NCBI GenBank assembly: GCA_011046405.1
Contig: DSAR01000007.1
Coordinates: forward strand, 1 to 6,721
Direction of reading: 5' to 3'
Length of the DNA: 6,721 nt
Origin: Chloroflexota bacterium
GTDB taxonomy: Bacteria; Chloroflexota; Anaerolineae; B4-G1
In this document: in pieces, positions 1 through 5,444 of the stretch
Layout of the letters: each line of letters begins with the position of its first letter
Numbering within the stretch: position 1 is the first letter of the stretch
Position numbers and translations under genes: made by a program
The notes under the pieces: model-generated
Seen by the model: only the letters and a program-made list of their open reading frames with translations
Database searches by the model: none
What the model was told of the DNA's origin: nothing

Positions 1-494
1 ACCTCCGCCTCGGCAGCGGCGATTTCAGCCTTGATCACGCCGCCGGTGAGTTGGTCGCGCCGGGCCGCTGCCTGGGCGAGCGCCGCATCGGCGGCCTCTA
101 CGTTGGCCTCGGCAGCGGCGATTTGCTCATCACGGGGGCCCGCCTTGACCGACGCCAGTTCCGCCTGGGCCGCAGCCACGGCCGCCTGGGTCTCTCGCAC
201 GGCCAATTCAGCCTGGGCAGCGTCAAGCCGCATGATCACGTCCCCGGCGTCGACCCTGTCCCCCGGTTCCACCAATACCTCGATGACGGCGCCGCCAACG
301 GCCGAAAGCAGACGTAACTCGGCCCATTGGGCTGGCTCGACAATGCCCTCGACGATCACATCACTGGACAACAGCGCCGCAACCGGGATCGCCTCCGTTT
401 CGTCGGCCGCATTGGCTGTGGGCGTTTCAGCCGGGCCACACCCGGCGAGCAATAGCACACCTAACAACAAGACTGCTGTAACTTTTTTCATCAT
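1..494 (-). CDS. HlyD-family membrane-fusion (adaptor) lipoprotein, second paralog, C-terminus cut off by window
   Basis: This is the N-terminal 164 codons of a periplasmic-adaptor-type protein; the frame stays open to base 1, so the C-terminus lies outside. It begins M-M-K-K, followed by a hydrophobic stretch and a canonical lipobox L-A-G-C (Cys19), so it is predicted to be a lipoprotein anchored outside the cytoplasmic membrane. A half-lipoyl segment follows (about residues 67-92, G-G-A-V-I-E-V-L-V-E-P-G-D-R-V), then an Ala/Glu/Gln-rich coiled coil (about 93 onward) that would form the first helix of the adaptor hairpin. The start at 494 is supported by GAGGGG 4-5 nt upstream. The gene begins 19 bp after the stop of the first adaptor and aligns with it throughout (E-G-x-V-E-P-A, E-V-L-V-E-x-G-D-R-V, G-P-R-x-E), so the two are tandem paralogs in one operon. 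In known systems of this family the adaptor couples an ABC exporter to an outer conduit. The substrate is unknown. Confidence 0.9.
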   Translation of the reverse strand, partial: MMKKVTAVLLLGVLLLAGCGPAETPTANAADETEAIPVAALLSSDVIVEGIVEPAQWAELRLLSAVGGAVIEVLVEPGDRVDAGDVIMRLDAAQAELAVRETQAAVAAAQAELASVKAGPRDEQIAAAEANVEAADAALAQAAARRDQLTGGVIKAEIAAAEAE

Positions 495-513
495 TCTACC
501 CCTCGCAATCGTA

Positions 514-1743
514 TCAGTCCACATCGATGTCGACCATCACCGTCATCCCCCAACGAAGATCGGATGTTTCTTCGTCCAGATCGACAATCACGGGATACAC
601 CACGTCGCCCCGGTAATCCTCCGCCTGGGGATCAATGCGCATCACGCGCCCCGGGATTCTCGCGTTAGAAAGCGCCTCGACCCGGACGAGCGCCGTCTGG
701 CCGATGGCGACTTGGAGCACGTCCAATTCCCGCAGATCCTTGGTCCGGATTCGCAATTCGTCCAACGTCGCTACGTTCACCAACGGCTGCCCGGCGACGA
801 CTACGTCGCCGGCGTTCACGTATACCTCGGCCACGACGCCATCGAAGGGCGCGCGGATGACCGTGCGTTCCAGGGCCGCCTGGGCGGAGGCCAGGGCGAT
901 CTCCGCCCGCTCCACCCCGGCCTCGGCTGCGGCGATCTGCTCAGCCGTGCTGCCCGCCTTCTGTAGCTCGAGCTGGGCTTGCACGACGCTTTCCTGGGCA
1001 GTGCTCGCCCAGACGCCGGCCTGGGCGTCGCGGACCTGGGCAGAGGCGGCGTTCTGCGCCGCTTCCAGTTGGAGCCGGGCGGCATCCAACCGCTCCTGGG
1101 CCGTGTGCATCGCCAAGCGCGTGTATTCCTCGGGTCGTCCCAGTCCCGGGCAGATCTCCTTTTCCTCGCCGTCAGGCAGGGTATAGGTAAAGCATTCCAT
1201 GGTCTGTTCGTGCGCGTTGTAGATCTGCTTTTCCTCCGCCTGGGCCGCTGCCAACGCTGCCTGGGCGGCTGCAATCTCCTTCTGGGCCTCGCCGGCGACC
1301 AGCTTATCCCGTTGGGCCGCGGCCTGGGCCAGTGCGGCCTGGGCCGCCGCTAACCGCGCCTCGGTCACGGCGAGATCCTCGGGGCGGGGGCCGGATTGGG
1401 CCTGGGTCCATTTAGCCTGGGCCATCGCCAGTTCCGCCTCGGCCCGTTGCACGGCGATCTCCGCATCGGCGGCGTCGATCCGCACCAGCGCGTCTCCTTG
1501 CGAGACCCGGTCGCCCTCCTCCACCAGGACCTCGACGACCGGTCCGCCGTTCTCGGCGTGCAGATCGCTCCACCGGGCCGGCTCGACGACGCCCTCGGCC
1601 GAGATCTGCCCGACGGAACTGGAGACGACGATGGGGATGTCCTCGGGCGCCACGGTCTCTGTCGCATCGGCGCCGCCGCATCCGAGCAACATCATGATAG
1701 CTGTCAATAATAACAGCCCCACTACAATTCGATTTTTCATCAC
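514..1743 (-). CDS. HlyD-family membrane-fusion (adaptor) lipoprotein, first paralog
   Basis: This encodes a complete 409-residue adaptor subunit of an ABC exporter. Residues 1-22 form a lipoprotein signal peptide ending L-L-G-C (Cys22). Next come a first half-lipoyl motif (about 66-90), a long Ala/Gln/Glu-rich alpha-hairpin (about 95-292), a second half-lipoyl motif (about 297-327, R-A-P-F-D-G-V-V) and a beta-barrel/membrane-proximal region (328-409). This order is typical of HlyD/MacA proteins and the length is usual. The hairpin is interrupted near its tip by a non-repetitive segment with two cysteines, Cys184 and Cys198. The start is either GTG at 1743 or the adjacent ATG at 1740. GAGGAGG lies 5 or 8 nt upstream respectively, so the choice changes one residue only. 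The gene lies 216 bp after the permease on the same strand and 19 bp before its paralog. It probably joins the permease in an exporter with an unidentified cargo. Confidence 0.93.
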   Translation of the reverse strand: MMKNRIVVGLLLLTAIMMLLGCGGADATETVAPEDIPIVVSSSVGQISAEGVVEPARWSDLHAENGGPVVEVLVEEGDRVSQGDALVRIDAADAEIAVQRAEAELAMAQAKWTQAQSGPRPEDLAVTEARLAAAQAALAQAAAQRDKLVAGEAQKEIAAAQAALAAAQAEEKQIYNAHEQTMECFTYTLPDGEEKEICPGLGRPEEYTRLAMHTAQERLDAARLQLEAAQNAASAQVRDAQAGVWASTAQESVVQAQLELQKAGSTAEQIAAAEAGVERAEIALASAQAALERTVIRAPFDGVVAEVYVNAGDVVVAGQPLVNVATLDELRIRTKDLRELDVLQVAIGQTALVRVEALSNARIPGRVMRIDPQAEDYRGDVVYPVIVDLDEETSDLRWGMTVMVDIDVD

Positions 1744-1747
1744 ATTT

Positions 1748-1754
1748 TCCTCCT
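1748..1754 (-). promoter_or_regulatory. Ribosome binding site of the first adaptor gene
   Basis: On the minus strand GAGGAGG lies just ahead of a GTG-ATG pair. The spacing is 5 nt to the GTG (1743) and 8 nt to the ATG (1740), so both are usable and the exact start cannot be settled from sequence alone. Confidence 0.75.
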
Positions 1755-1781
1755 CAATCGCATACTTGTATCAAGAAGACG

Positions 1782-1868
1782 TCGGAAGTTTAGCGCCAAT
1801 GACCTGGAAGTAAAACTTTTTTGATCGGCCTCGCAATCTGTTTGACGGCGCGCTTTCGAAACTTCCGA
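1782..1868. repeat. Spaced inverted repeat in the permease-adaptor gap
   Basis: TCGGAAGTTT (1782-1791) is perfectly repeated in inverted orientation as AAACTTCCGA (1859-1868), with 67 bp between. Inside the arms a weaker match continues after a gap (AGCGCC against a complement containing AGCGCGCC). In the leftward transcript this would form a long-range stem just upstream of the first adaptor gene. No flanking direct repeat is evident, so there is no proof of a mobile element. A role in mRNA processing, or a decayed insertion, are both possible. Confidence 0.5.
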
Positions 1869-1935
1869 AGCCTGGTTCGCCCTTAACTTAATGACATGGT
1901 ATTCGCATTGGCTTCGTCGATTAGTGAGACAAAGC

Positions 1936-1954
1936 CCAGGCGCTCTTGCCCTGG
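1936..1954 (-). terminator. Weak GC-rich hairpin just after the permease stop
   Basis: On the minus strand CCAGG (1954-1950) pairs with CCTGG (1940-1936). Inside this, GC pairs with GC around an AAGA loop, leaving one bulged G. The sequence after the stem is GCTTTGTCT, not a true U-run. It starts only 5 bp past the permease stop codon. It may attenuate read-through into the adaptor genes or stabilise the 3' end of the ATPase-permease message. It is a poor match to a strong intrinsic terminator. Confidence 0.25.
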
Positions 1955-1959
1955 AGACC

Positions 1960-4332
1960 CTACTCGTAAGCCAGCGACTCCCGCACACTCACCCGCGTCG
2001 CGCGCCACGCCGGGAACAGGCTCGCCACAGCCGAGATCACCAGCACAATCGCCAGCCAGAGCATCAACGCGCTGACCGGATACTTGAAATCGAGCGCCAA
2101 TTCCATCAACCCCATACCGATAGCCTGGCTGAAGGCCGCTGCACCCGGATAACTGATCGGCACGGCCAACGCCCAACTCAATGCCCCCACGAGCATACCT
2201 TCGAAGACAAAGATGCCGGCGATTGCGATCGAGGTTGCACCGATCGAGCGCATCACGCCGATCTCGCGCCCGCGCTCGACGACGTTGATCGACATCGTGC
2301 CCATCAACCCCATCCCACCGACGATGCCCGCCAGGATCGCCATCGTCAACATCAAAACCGTAATTATGTCAAACTGTTGGTTGATCTGTTCCCGTAACTC
2401 ACCCGCCGTTTGAGAAAACGTCACCTTGATGCGATTGACCTCGTAGGCTGTGCGCAGGTCTTCCACAATGCGGATGTGCGTCTGGGCGTCGTGCTCTTCG
2501 GTCGTCATCATGACAAAGCTGGCGCGATTGGGATTGCCCGCGATTTCGACCAGCGCGTCGTAGGAAACAAAATGATCCCGCTGGTTGTTGTTGATGTTGA
2601 TGATCGTGCCGACGACGGTCCACAGCGCTTCCTTCCCGGCGACGGTCAGGGCGACCGTATCGCCGACCCGGATGTTCTCGTCTGTCGCGACCTTGTGGTT
2701 GAGCAGAATGGCGCGGTCATCGTCGGGCGACAACGTTCGTCCCTCGACGATGCGGGGGGTGAATAACCGGGACCTATCAGGCACGCCCCACAGTTGCCCG
2801 GTGATCTCTTCGCCGCTCTTTTGCCTGAACCGGGCGGTCTGAATCTCCCAGATTTCGACCCCGTTCACGCCGTCCACGCTCTCACCGATTTGCACGAGGC
2901 GTTGCACGCGGTGCGACCGGTCGAACGACATCAAGACGTCGAAACCAAAATCGTTGAGCAACACGTCGATGGTGTTGCGAAAAGACGCCCCCACGCTGAG
3001 GACCATCAGGAACATGACCCCGCCGATGGTCAGCGCCAGCAGCGTCAGCGCGACGCGGGCCTTGCGGCGGAAGGTGTTGCGCAGGCTGAGCGCTGTGGGA
3101 CGCGGCAGACTGCGGATACGGCTAATGACCCGGTCGAGGATGCCGCGCCCGAACTGGCCGCCCAGTCCATAGTTGCTGATGGCCTGGGCAGCGCTGATGC
3201 GCGCCCCGCCGAGCACAGGTACCAGTGCGGCTAATAGGGGGATGATCAGCCCAATCCCAACCTGGAGACCCATCGAAGTTGATATCAAGCGAAAATCACC
3301 CACCATAATGTTGAACAAATCGAGCATCCAGGCGGAGAGTAAATGTGCGCCGATGGCCCCCAGTGGCATAGCCAATCCCAGGGAGAGCAGCGCGTAGATG
3401 ACCACCGTGATCAAATAGACGTACACCACACGTCCGACGGTCGCTCCCAGCACTTTCATCACACCGATTTGCCAGATCTGCTGTGTGATGATGGCGTTCA
3501 TCGTGTTGACGATCAGGAAACCGCTCAACACCAGGGATAACCCGCCCAATACCCCCAGAACGAGGAATATGGTGTCTATCATCTGTTGTGCCCAATGCTC
3601 GTCGGGCTTGACAAAGCTGTGGTAATACACCTCCATCCCGCCCCGTTCCAGGCGCTTTTTGATCCGCGCGGCGGTCTCCTGGGCCTCCTCCTCGCTGAAA
3701 GACGCCAGTTGAATGTTGAGGGCGTTGAAACCTTCCGGTGAATTGGTCAGCCAGGCCTGCATCTCTGTCGTGGCGATGAAGGTTGCATTGCCCAGGCCGA
3801 TCTGGGGAGGGGGAGTATATGGATGGCGCGCAACCCCCACGATGGGTACCTGACGTTCCAGGTTGCCGACCTTGACCAGGATCGTCTTATCGATAGGGAT
3901 GTTATAATGCGAGGAGGACATGCGTTCCACGGCCAGGGAGCGCCGGTCAGGCCATTCACCCTCCAGCAATTCGACCGGGTACATACGCTGTTCTGCCAGA
4001 TCCTGGCGAGCGATGATGTTTGCATCGCGCCAATCATCCTCGCCCTCAAACTTCCATTGGGTGGAGATCCTGCTCTCGCCTTCCACGTCGGCGACGTTTG
4101 TCTCGCGCATCAGGCCATAAATGAGATCTTGTCCGAAACGATGGGTGTACATCTCGATATTCGGCGCATTGCTGGCGATGTGACTCTCGGTCATACGCTC
4201 GCGCATCATGCCCGAAGCGCCAAAGACCAACCCCAGCGCAAAAACCCCCACCGCTGTCGAAAGCACCACCAGTATGGTGCGCAGTTTGTTGTTCCACAAA
4301 TCGCGCCAGACTTTACGCCAGACGATGCTCAT
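1960..4332 (-). CDS. ABC transporter permease, FtsX/MacB type, two FtsX domains
   Basis: This is a 790-residue integral membrane subunit with two tandem FtsX-like halves. The first half has TM1 (about 18-40), a large extracytoplasmic MacB-PCD-like domain (about 41-252) and TM2-4 (about 253-279, 302-330, 354-376). The second half has TM5 (about 427-449), another extracytoplasmic domain (about 450-654) and TM6-8 (about 655-680, 700-725, 752-776). Each half carries the family's cytoplasmic loop motif after its second helix: Q-I-G-V-M-K-V-L-G-A-T at 288-298 and R-E-I-G-V-M-R-S-I-G-A-T at 689-700. These loops lie in the cytoplasmic region expected to meet the ATPase. I chose ATG at 4332 because GGAG lies 7 nt upstream; an in-frame GTG at 4347 would add five residues but has no ribosome binding site. 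The gene overlaps the ATPase gene by 20 bp, implying translational coupling. Relatives include lipoprotein-release and antibiotic/peptide exporters, so the substrate is open. Confidence 0.95.
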   Translation of the reverse strand: MSIVWRKVWRDLWNNKLRTILVVLSTAVGVFALGLVFGASGMMRERMTESHIASNAPNIEMYTHRFGQDLIYGLMRETNVADVEGESRISTQWKFEGEDDWRDANIIARQDLAEQRMYPVELLEGEWPDRRSLAVERMSSSHYNIPIDKTILVKVGNLERQVPIVGVARHPYTPPPQIGLGNATFIATTEMQAWLTNSPEGFNALNIQLASFSEEEAQETAARIKKRLERGGMEVYYHSFVKPDEHWAQQMIDTIFLVLGVLGGLSLVLSGFLIVNTMNAIITQQIWQIGVMKVLGATVGRVVYVYLITVVIYALLSLGLAMPLGAIGAHLLSAWMLDLFNIMVGDFRLISTSMGLQVGIGLIIPLLAALVPVLGGARISAAQAISNYGLGGQFGRGILDRVISRIRSLPRPTALSLRNTFRRKARVALTLLALTIGGVMFLMVLSVGASFRNTIDVLLNDFGFDVLMSFDRSHRVQRLVQIGESVDGVNGVEIWEIQTARFRQKSGEEITGQLWGVPDRSRLFTPRIVEGRTLSPDDDRAILLNHKVATDENIRVGDTVALTVAGKEALWTVVGTIININNNQRDHFVSYDALVEIAGNPNRASFVMMTTEEHDAQTHIRIVEDLRTAYEVNRIKVTFSQTAGELREQINQQFDIITVLMLTMAILAGIVGGMGLMGTMSINVVERGREIGVMRSIGATSIAIAGIFVFEGMLVGALSWALAVPISYPGAAAFSQAIGMGLMELALDFKYPVSALMLWLAIVLVISAVASLFPAWRATRVSVRESLAYE

Positions 4333-5068
4333 ATCCGCTCTCCACACTCATTTGCCGGCCGTTATGGCCGTTGTTCTGATCGCGATCAATGCGGCCGTCC
4401 AGCAGGTGAAGCACCCGTTCCATCCGCTCGCTCAGGCTCTGATCGTGGGTGACGACCATGATGGTCTTGCCCTCACTTACCAACTGCTCGAACAGCGCAA
4501 ACACCCCGTCGGCGGTGACCGTATCCAGATTGCCGGTCGGTTCGTCGGCGACGATGACCGGGGGGTCGTTGGCCATCGCCCGGGCGATGGCTGCCCGCTG
4601 CTGTTCACCGCCGCTGAGCGCGCTGGGCAGCTTGTGCGCGTGCTCGGCGATGTGGACCTGCTCGAGCAGGCGCATCGCCCGATCCTTGCGCTCTCGCCGC
4701 TTGTAGACGTTGCAGAAGTCCATCGGCAGCATGGTATTTTCGAGGATGGTCAGGGTGGGCAGCAGTTGGAAGAACTGGAAGATGACGCCGACGTTTCGCC
4801 CACGCCAGCGGGCCAGTTGGTTCTCACTCATCTTGTGGACCGCCTGGTCGCCGACGTATACCTCGCCATCGGTGGGCCGGTCGATGCCGGTGATCATATT
4901 CAACAGCGTCGATTTGCCGGACCCAGATGGCCCCACGATGCTAAGGAATTCACCAGGGCGAACTTTCAGATTGATGTCCTTGAGGACCGTCACACCGCCG
5001 GCGCCGGTCTCGTAGGTCTTGACGACGTTTCGCAAATCAATCAGAGGTCGTGCGTCTGTATTCACCAC
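4313..5068 (-). CDS. ABC transporter ATP-binding protein (LolD/MacB family)
   Basis: This is a 251-residue cytoplasmic nucleotide-binding subunit that powers the downstream permease. All catalytic elements are intact: Walker A G-P-S-G-S-G-K-S-T (46-54, Lys52), Q-loop Gln98, signature L-S-G-G-E (151-155), Walker B V-I-V-A-D-E (171-176, catalytic Glu176), D-loop N-L-D (180-182) and switch His208. The R-x-x-x-V-G-V-I-F-Q-x-F-x-L-L-P-T-L-T region (about 89-107) is characteristic of the LolD/MacB/FtsE group that pairs with FtsX-like permeases. A hydrophilic tail of about 30 residues (Asp/Asn/His-rich) follows the core. The start is GTG at 5068, preceded by GGGAGG with a 6-nt gap; a second GTG follows immediately. 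It is the first gene of the leftward operon and overlaps the permease by 20 bp. Specificity cannot be assigned. Confidence 0.96.
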   Translation of the reverse strand: MVNTDARPLIDLRNVVKTYETGAGGVTVLKDINLKVRPGEFLSIVGPSGSGKSTLLNMITGIDRPTDGEVYVGDQAVHKMSENQLARWRGRNVGVIFQFFQLLPTLTILENTMLPMDFCNVYKRRERKDRAMRLLEQVHIAEHAHKLPSALSGGEQQRAAIARAMANDPPVIVADEPTGNLDTVTADGVFALFEQLVSEGKTIMVVTHDQSLSERMERVLHLLDGRIDRDQNNGHNGRQMSVESGYEHRLA

Positions 5069-5097
5069 GTCTTGCCTCCCATCGCTAAAAAGATAGA
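5069..5097 (-). promoter_or_regulatory. Leader of the ABC operon with ribosome binding site
   Basis: The minus-strand leader holds GGGAGG (5080-5075), 6 nt before the GTG at 5068. Upstream, an A/T-rich stretch contains GCTAAAA at 5084-5090 (plus-strand reading), repeated at 5098-5104 with a 14-bp period. Confidence 0.6.
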
Positions 5098-5117
5098 GCT
5101 AAAAGGTATCATCTCAA
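5090..5117 (-). promoter_or_regulatory. Candidate sigma-70 promoter for the ABC operon
   Basis: On the minus strand TTGAGA (5117-5112, five of six matches to the -35 consensus) is followed after 16 bp by TATCTT (5095-5090, four of six matches to the -10). Transcription would start near 5083 and give a leader of about 15 nt that still includes the ribosome binding site. The -35 hexamer lies inside the terminal inverted repeat of the adjoining palindromic element, and the -10 lies outside it. It is a moderate match only, and another promoter upstream of the element cannot be excluded. Confidence 0.35.
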
Positions 5118-5223
5118 TAAACCGGGGCAAACTCGCTCGGGCCGGTCTCCTGACCGTGCCCGCTGTGGCTCGGTCGGGAGACCGGCCACAGCTCCCCAAC
5201 TTATTGAGAAGATACGCTAAAAG
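5098..5223. mobile_element. MITE-like palindromic element with 8-bp target-site duplication
   Basis: A 110-bp element (5106-5215) begins with GTATCATCTCAATAA and ends with TTATTGAGAAGATAC, inverted repeats that match at 14 of 15 positions. Both outer edges directly abut the same 8 bp, GCTAAAAG (5098-5105 and 5216-5223), as expected of a target-site duplication. Inside, GGGG/CCCC (5124-5127 with 5194-5197) and a 17-bp stem (5140-5156 with 5171-5187, one G-U wobble) make most of the unit self-complementary. There is no coding capacity, so it would depend on a transposase encoded elsewhere. A caveat is that a seven-base copy GCTAAAA also occurs at 5084-5090, so part of the flanking match could be local repetition. 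It could instead be a structured regulatory element. Confidence 0.65.
5140..5187. repeat. Strong 17-bp hairpin inside the palindromic element
   Basis: GGCCGGTCTCCTGACCG (5140-5156) pairs with CGGTCGGGAGACCGGCC (5171-5187) around a 14-nt loop. Sixteen pairs are Watson-Crick and one is T-G. No T-run follows on either strand, so it is not a classical intrinsic terminator, though it could impede transcription entering from either side. Confidence 0.8.
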
Positions 5224-5382
5224 CTTCGTTCCTTTTCTGTGATAACCAATCCACTAATACGTACAATTTGTCGGCAGGTTGCATACGCCTTCCAATACTT
5301 CCAACGGCTTATAGGCCGCTTTTATTCGAAAAATCTCATAAGCGTCTTCGCGCAGTTTCTAATTCTATTCGATTGTGGGGTT
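5224..5382. other. Intergenic stretch without a recognisable gene
   Basis: Between the palindromic element and the yqhQ promoter there are about 160 bp of more A/T-rich sequence. Frames crossing it lack ribosome binding sites. I see no convincing small gene, RNA or leftward promoter here. The yqhQ reading frame is open back to 5268, but this part lies upstream of the promoter and does not resemble the family. Confidence 0.5.
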
Positions 5383-5411
5383 TTGACAACAACGCCGGTC
5401 GGGGTTACAAT
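5383..5411 (+). promoter_or_regulatory. Near-consensus sigma-70 promoter for yqhQ-ppa
   Basis: TTGACA (5383-5388), a perfect -35, is separated by exactly 17 bp from TACAAT (5406-5411), which differs from the -10 consensus at one base. Initiation would be expected near A5418, leaving a leader of about 27 nt that contains the ribosome binding site. This strength suggests constitutive, housekeeping-type expression. Confidence 0.85.
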
Positions 5412-5426
5412 GTCCCCACACTTTTC

Positions 5427-5433
5427 AAGGAGG
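5427..5433 (+). promoter_or_regulatory. Ribosome binding site that fixes the yqhQ start
   Basis: AAGGAGG is a full Shine-Dalgarno match and lies 11 nt before GTG at 5445, slightly longer spacing than optimal. With the promoter just upstream, it rules out the longer in-frame reading that begins near 5268. Confidence 0.8.
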
Positions 5434-5444
5434 CGCTTACTATC

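Noticed and set aside
31..966. Long plus-strand open frame opposite the two adaptor genes
   Set aside because: It crosses both adaptor genes and the gap between them, and its low-complexity Ala/Ser composition is the complement of Ala-rich coiled-coil codons. The minus strand shows signal peptides, lipoboxes and lipoyl motifs.
1765..1775. CTTGTATCAAG as an operator for the first adaptor gene
   Set aside because: The arms are only four bases long around a three-base centre, which is easily expected by chance. No clear promoter was found beside it.
4333..4347. GTG at 4347 as the permease start
   Set aside because: There is no Shine-Dalgarno sequence before it, whereas ATG at 4332 has GGAG 7 nt upstream and begins at the typical short cytoplasmic N-terminus of FtsX-type permeases.
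5140..5187. Intrinsic bidirectional terminator
   Set aside because: The stem is strong but no T-run follows on either strand, and the flanking genes diverge from this region, so neither ends here.
4208..5242. 344-codon plus-strand open frame opposite the ATPase gene
   Set aside because: It is antisense to a complete set of ABC ATPase motifs, has no recognisable domain and runs through the palindromic element. It is open only because of high G+C.
5268..5444. N-terminal extension of the yqhQ reading frame
   Set aside because: It would start upstream of the promoter at 5383-5411, has no ribosome binding site, and its residues do not resemble the family.
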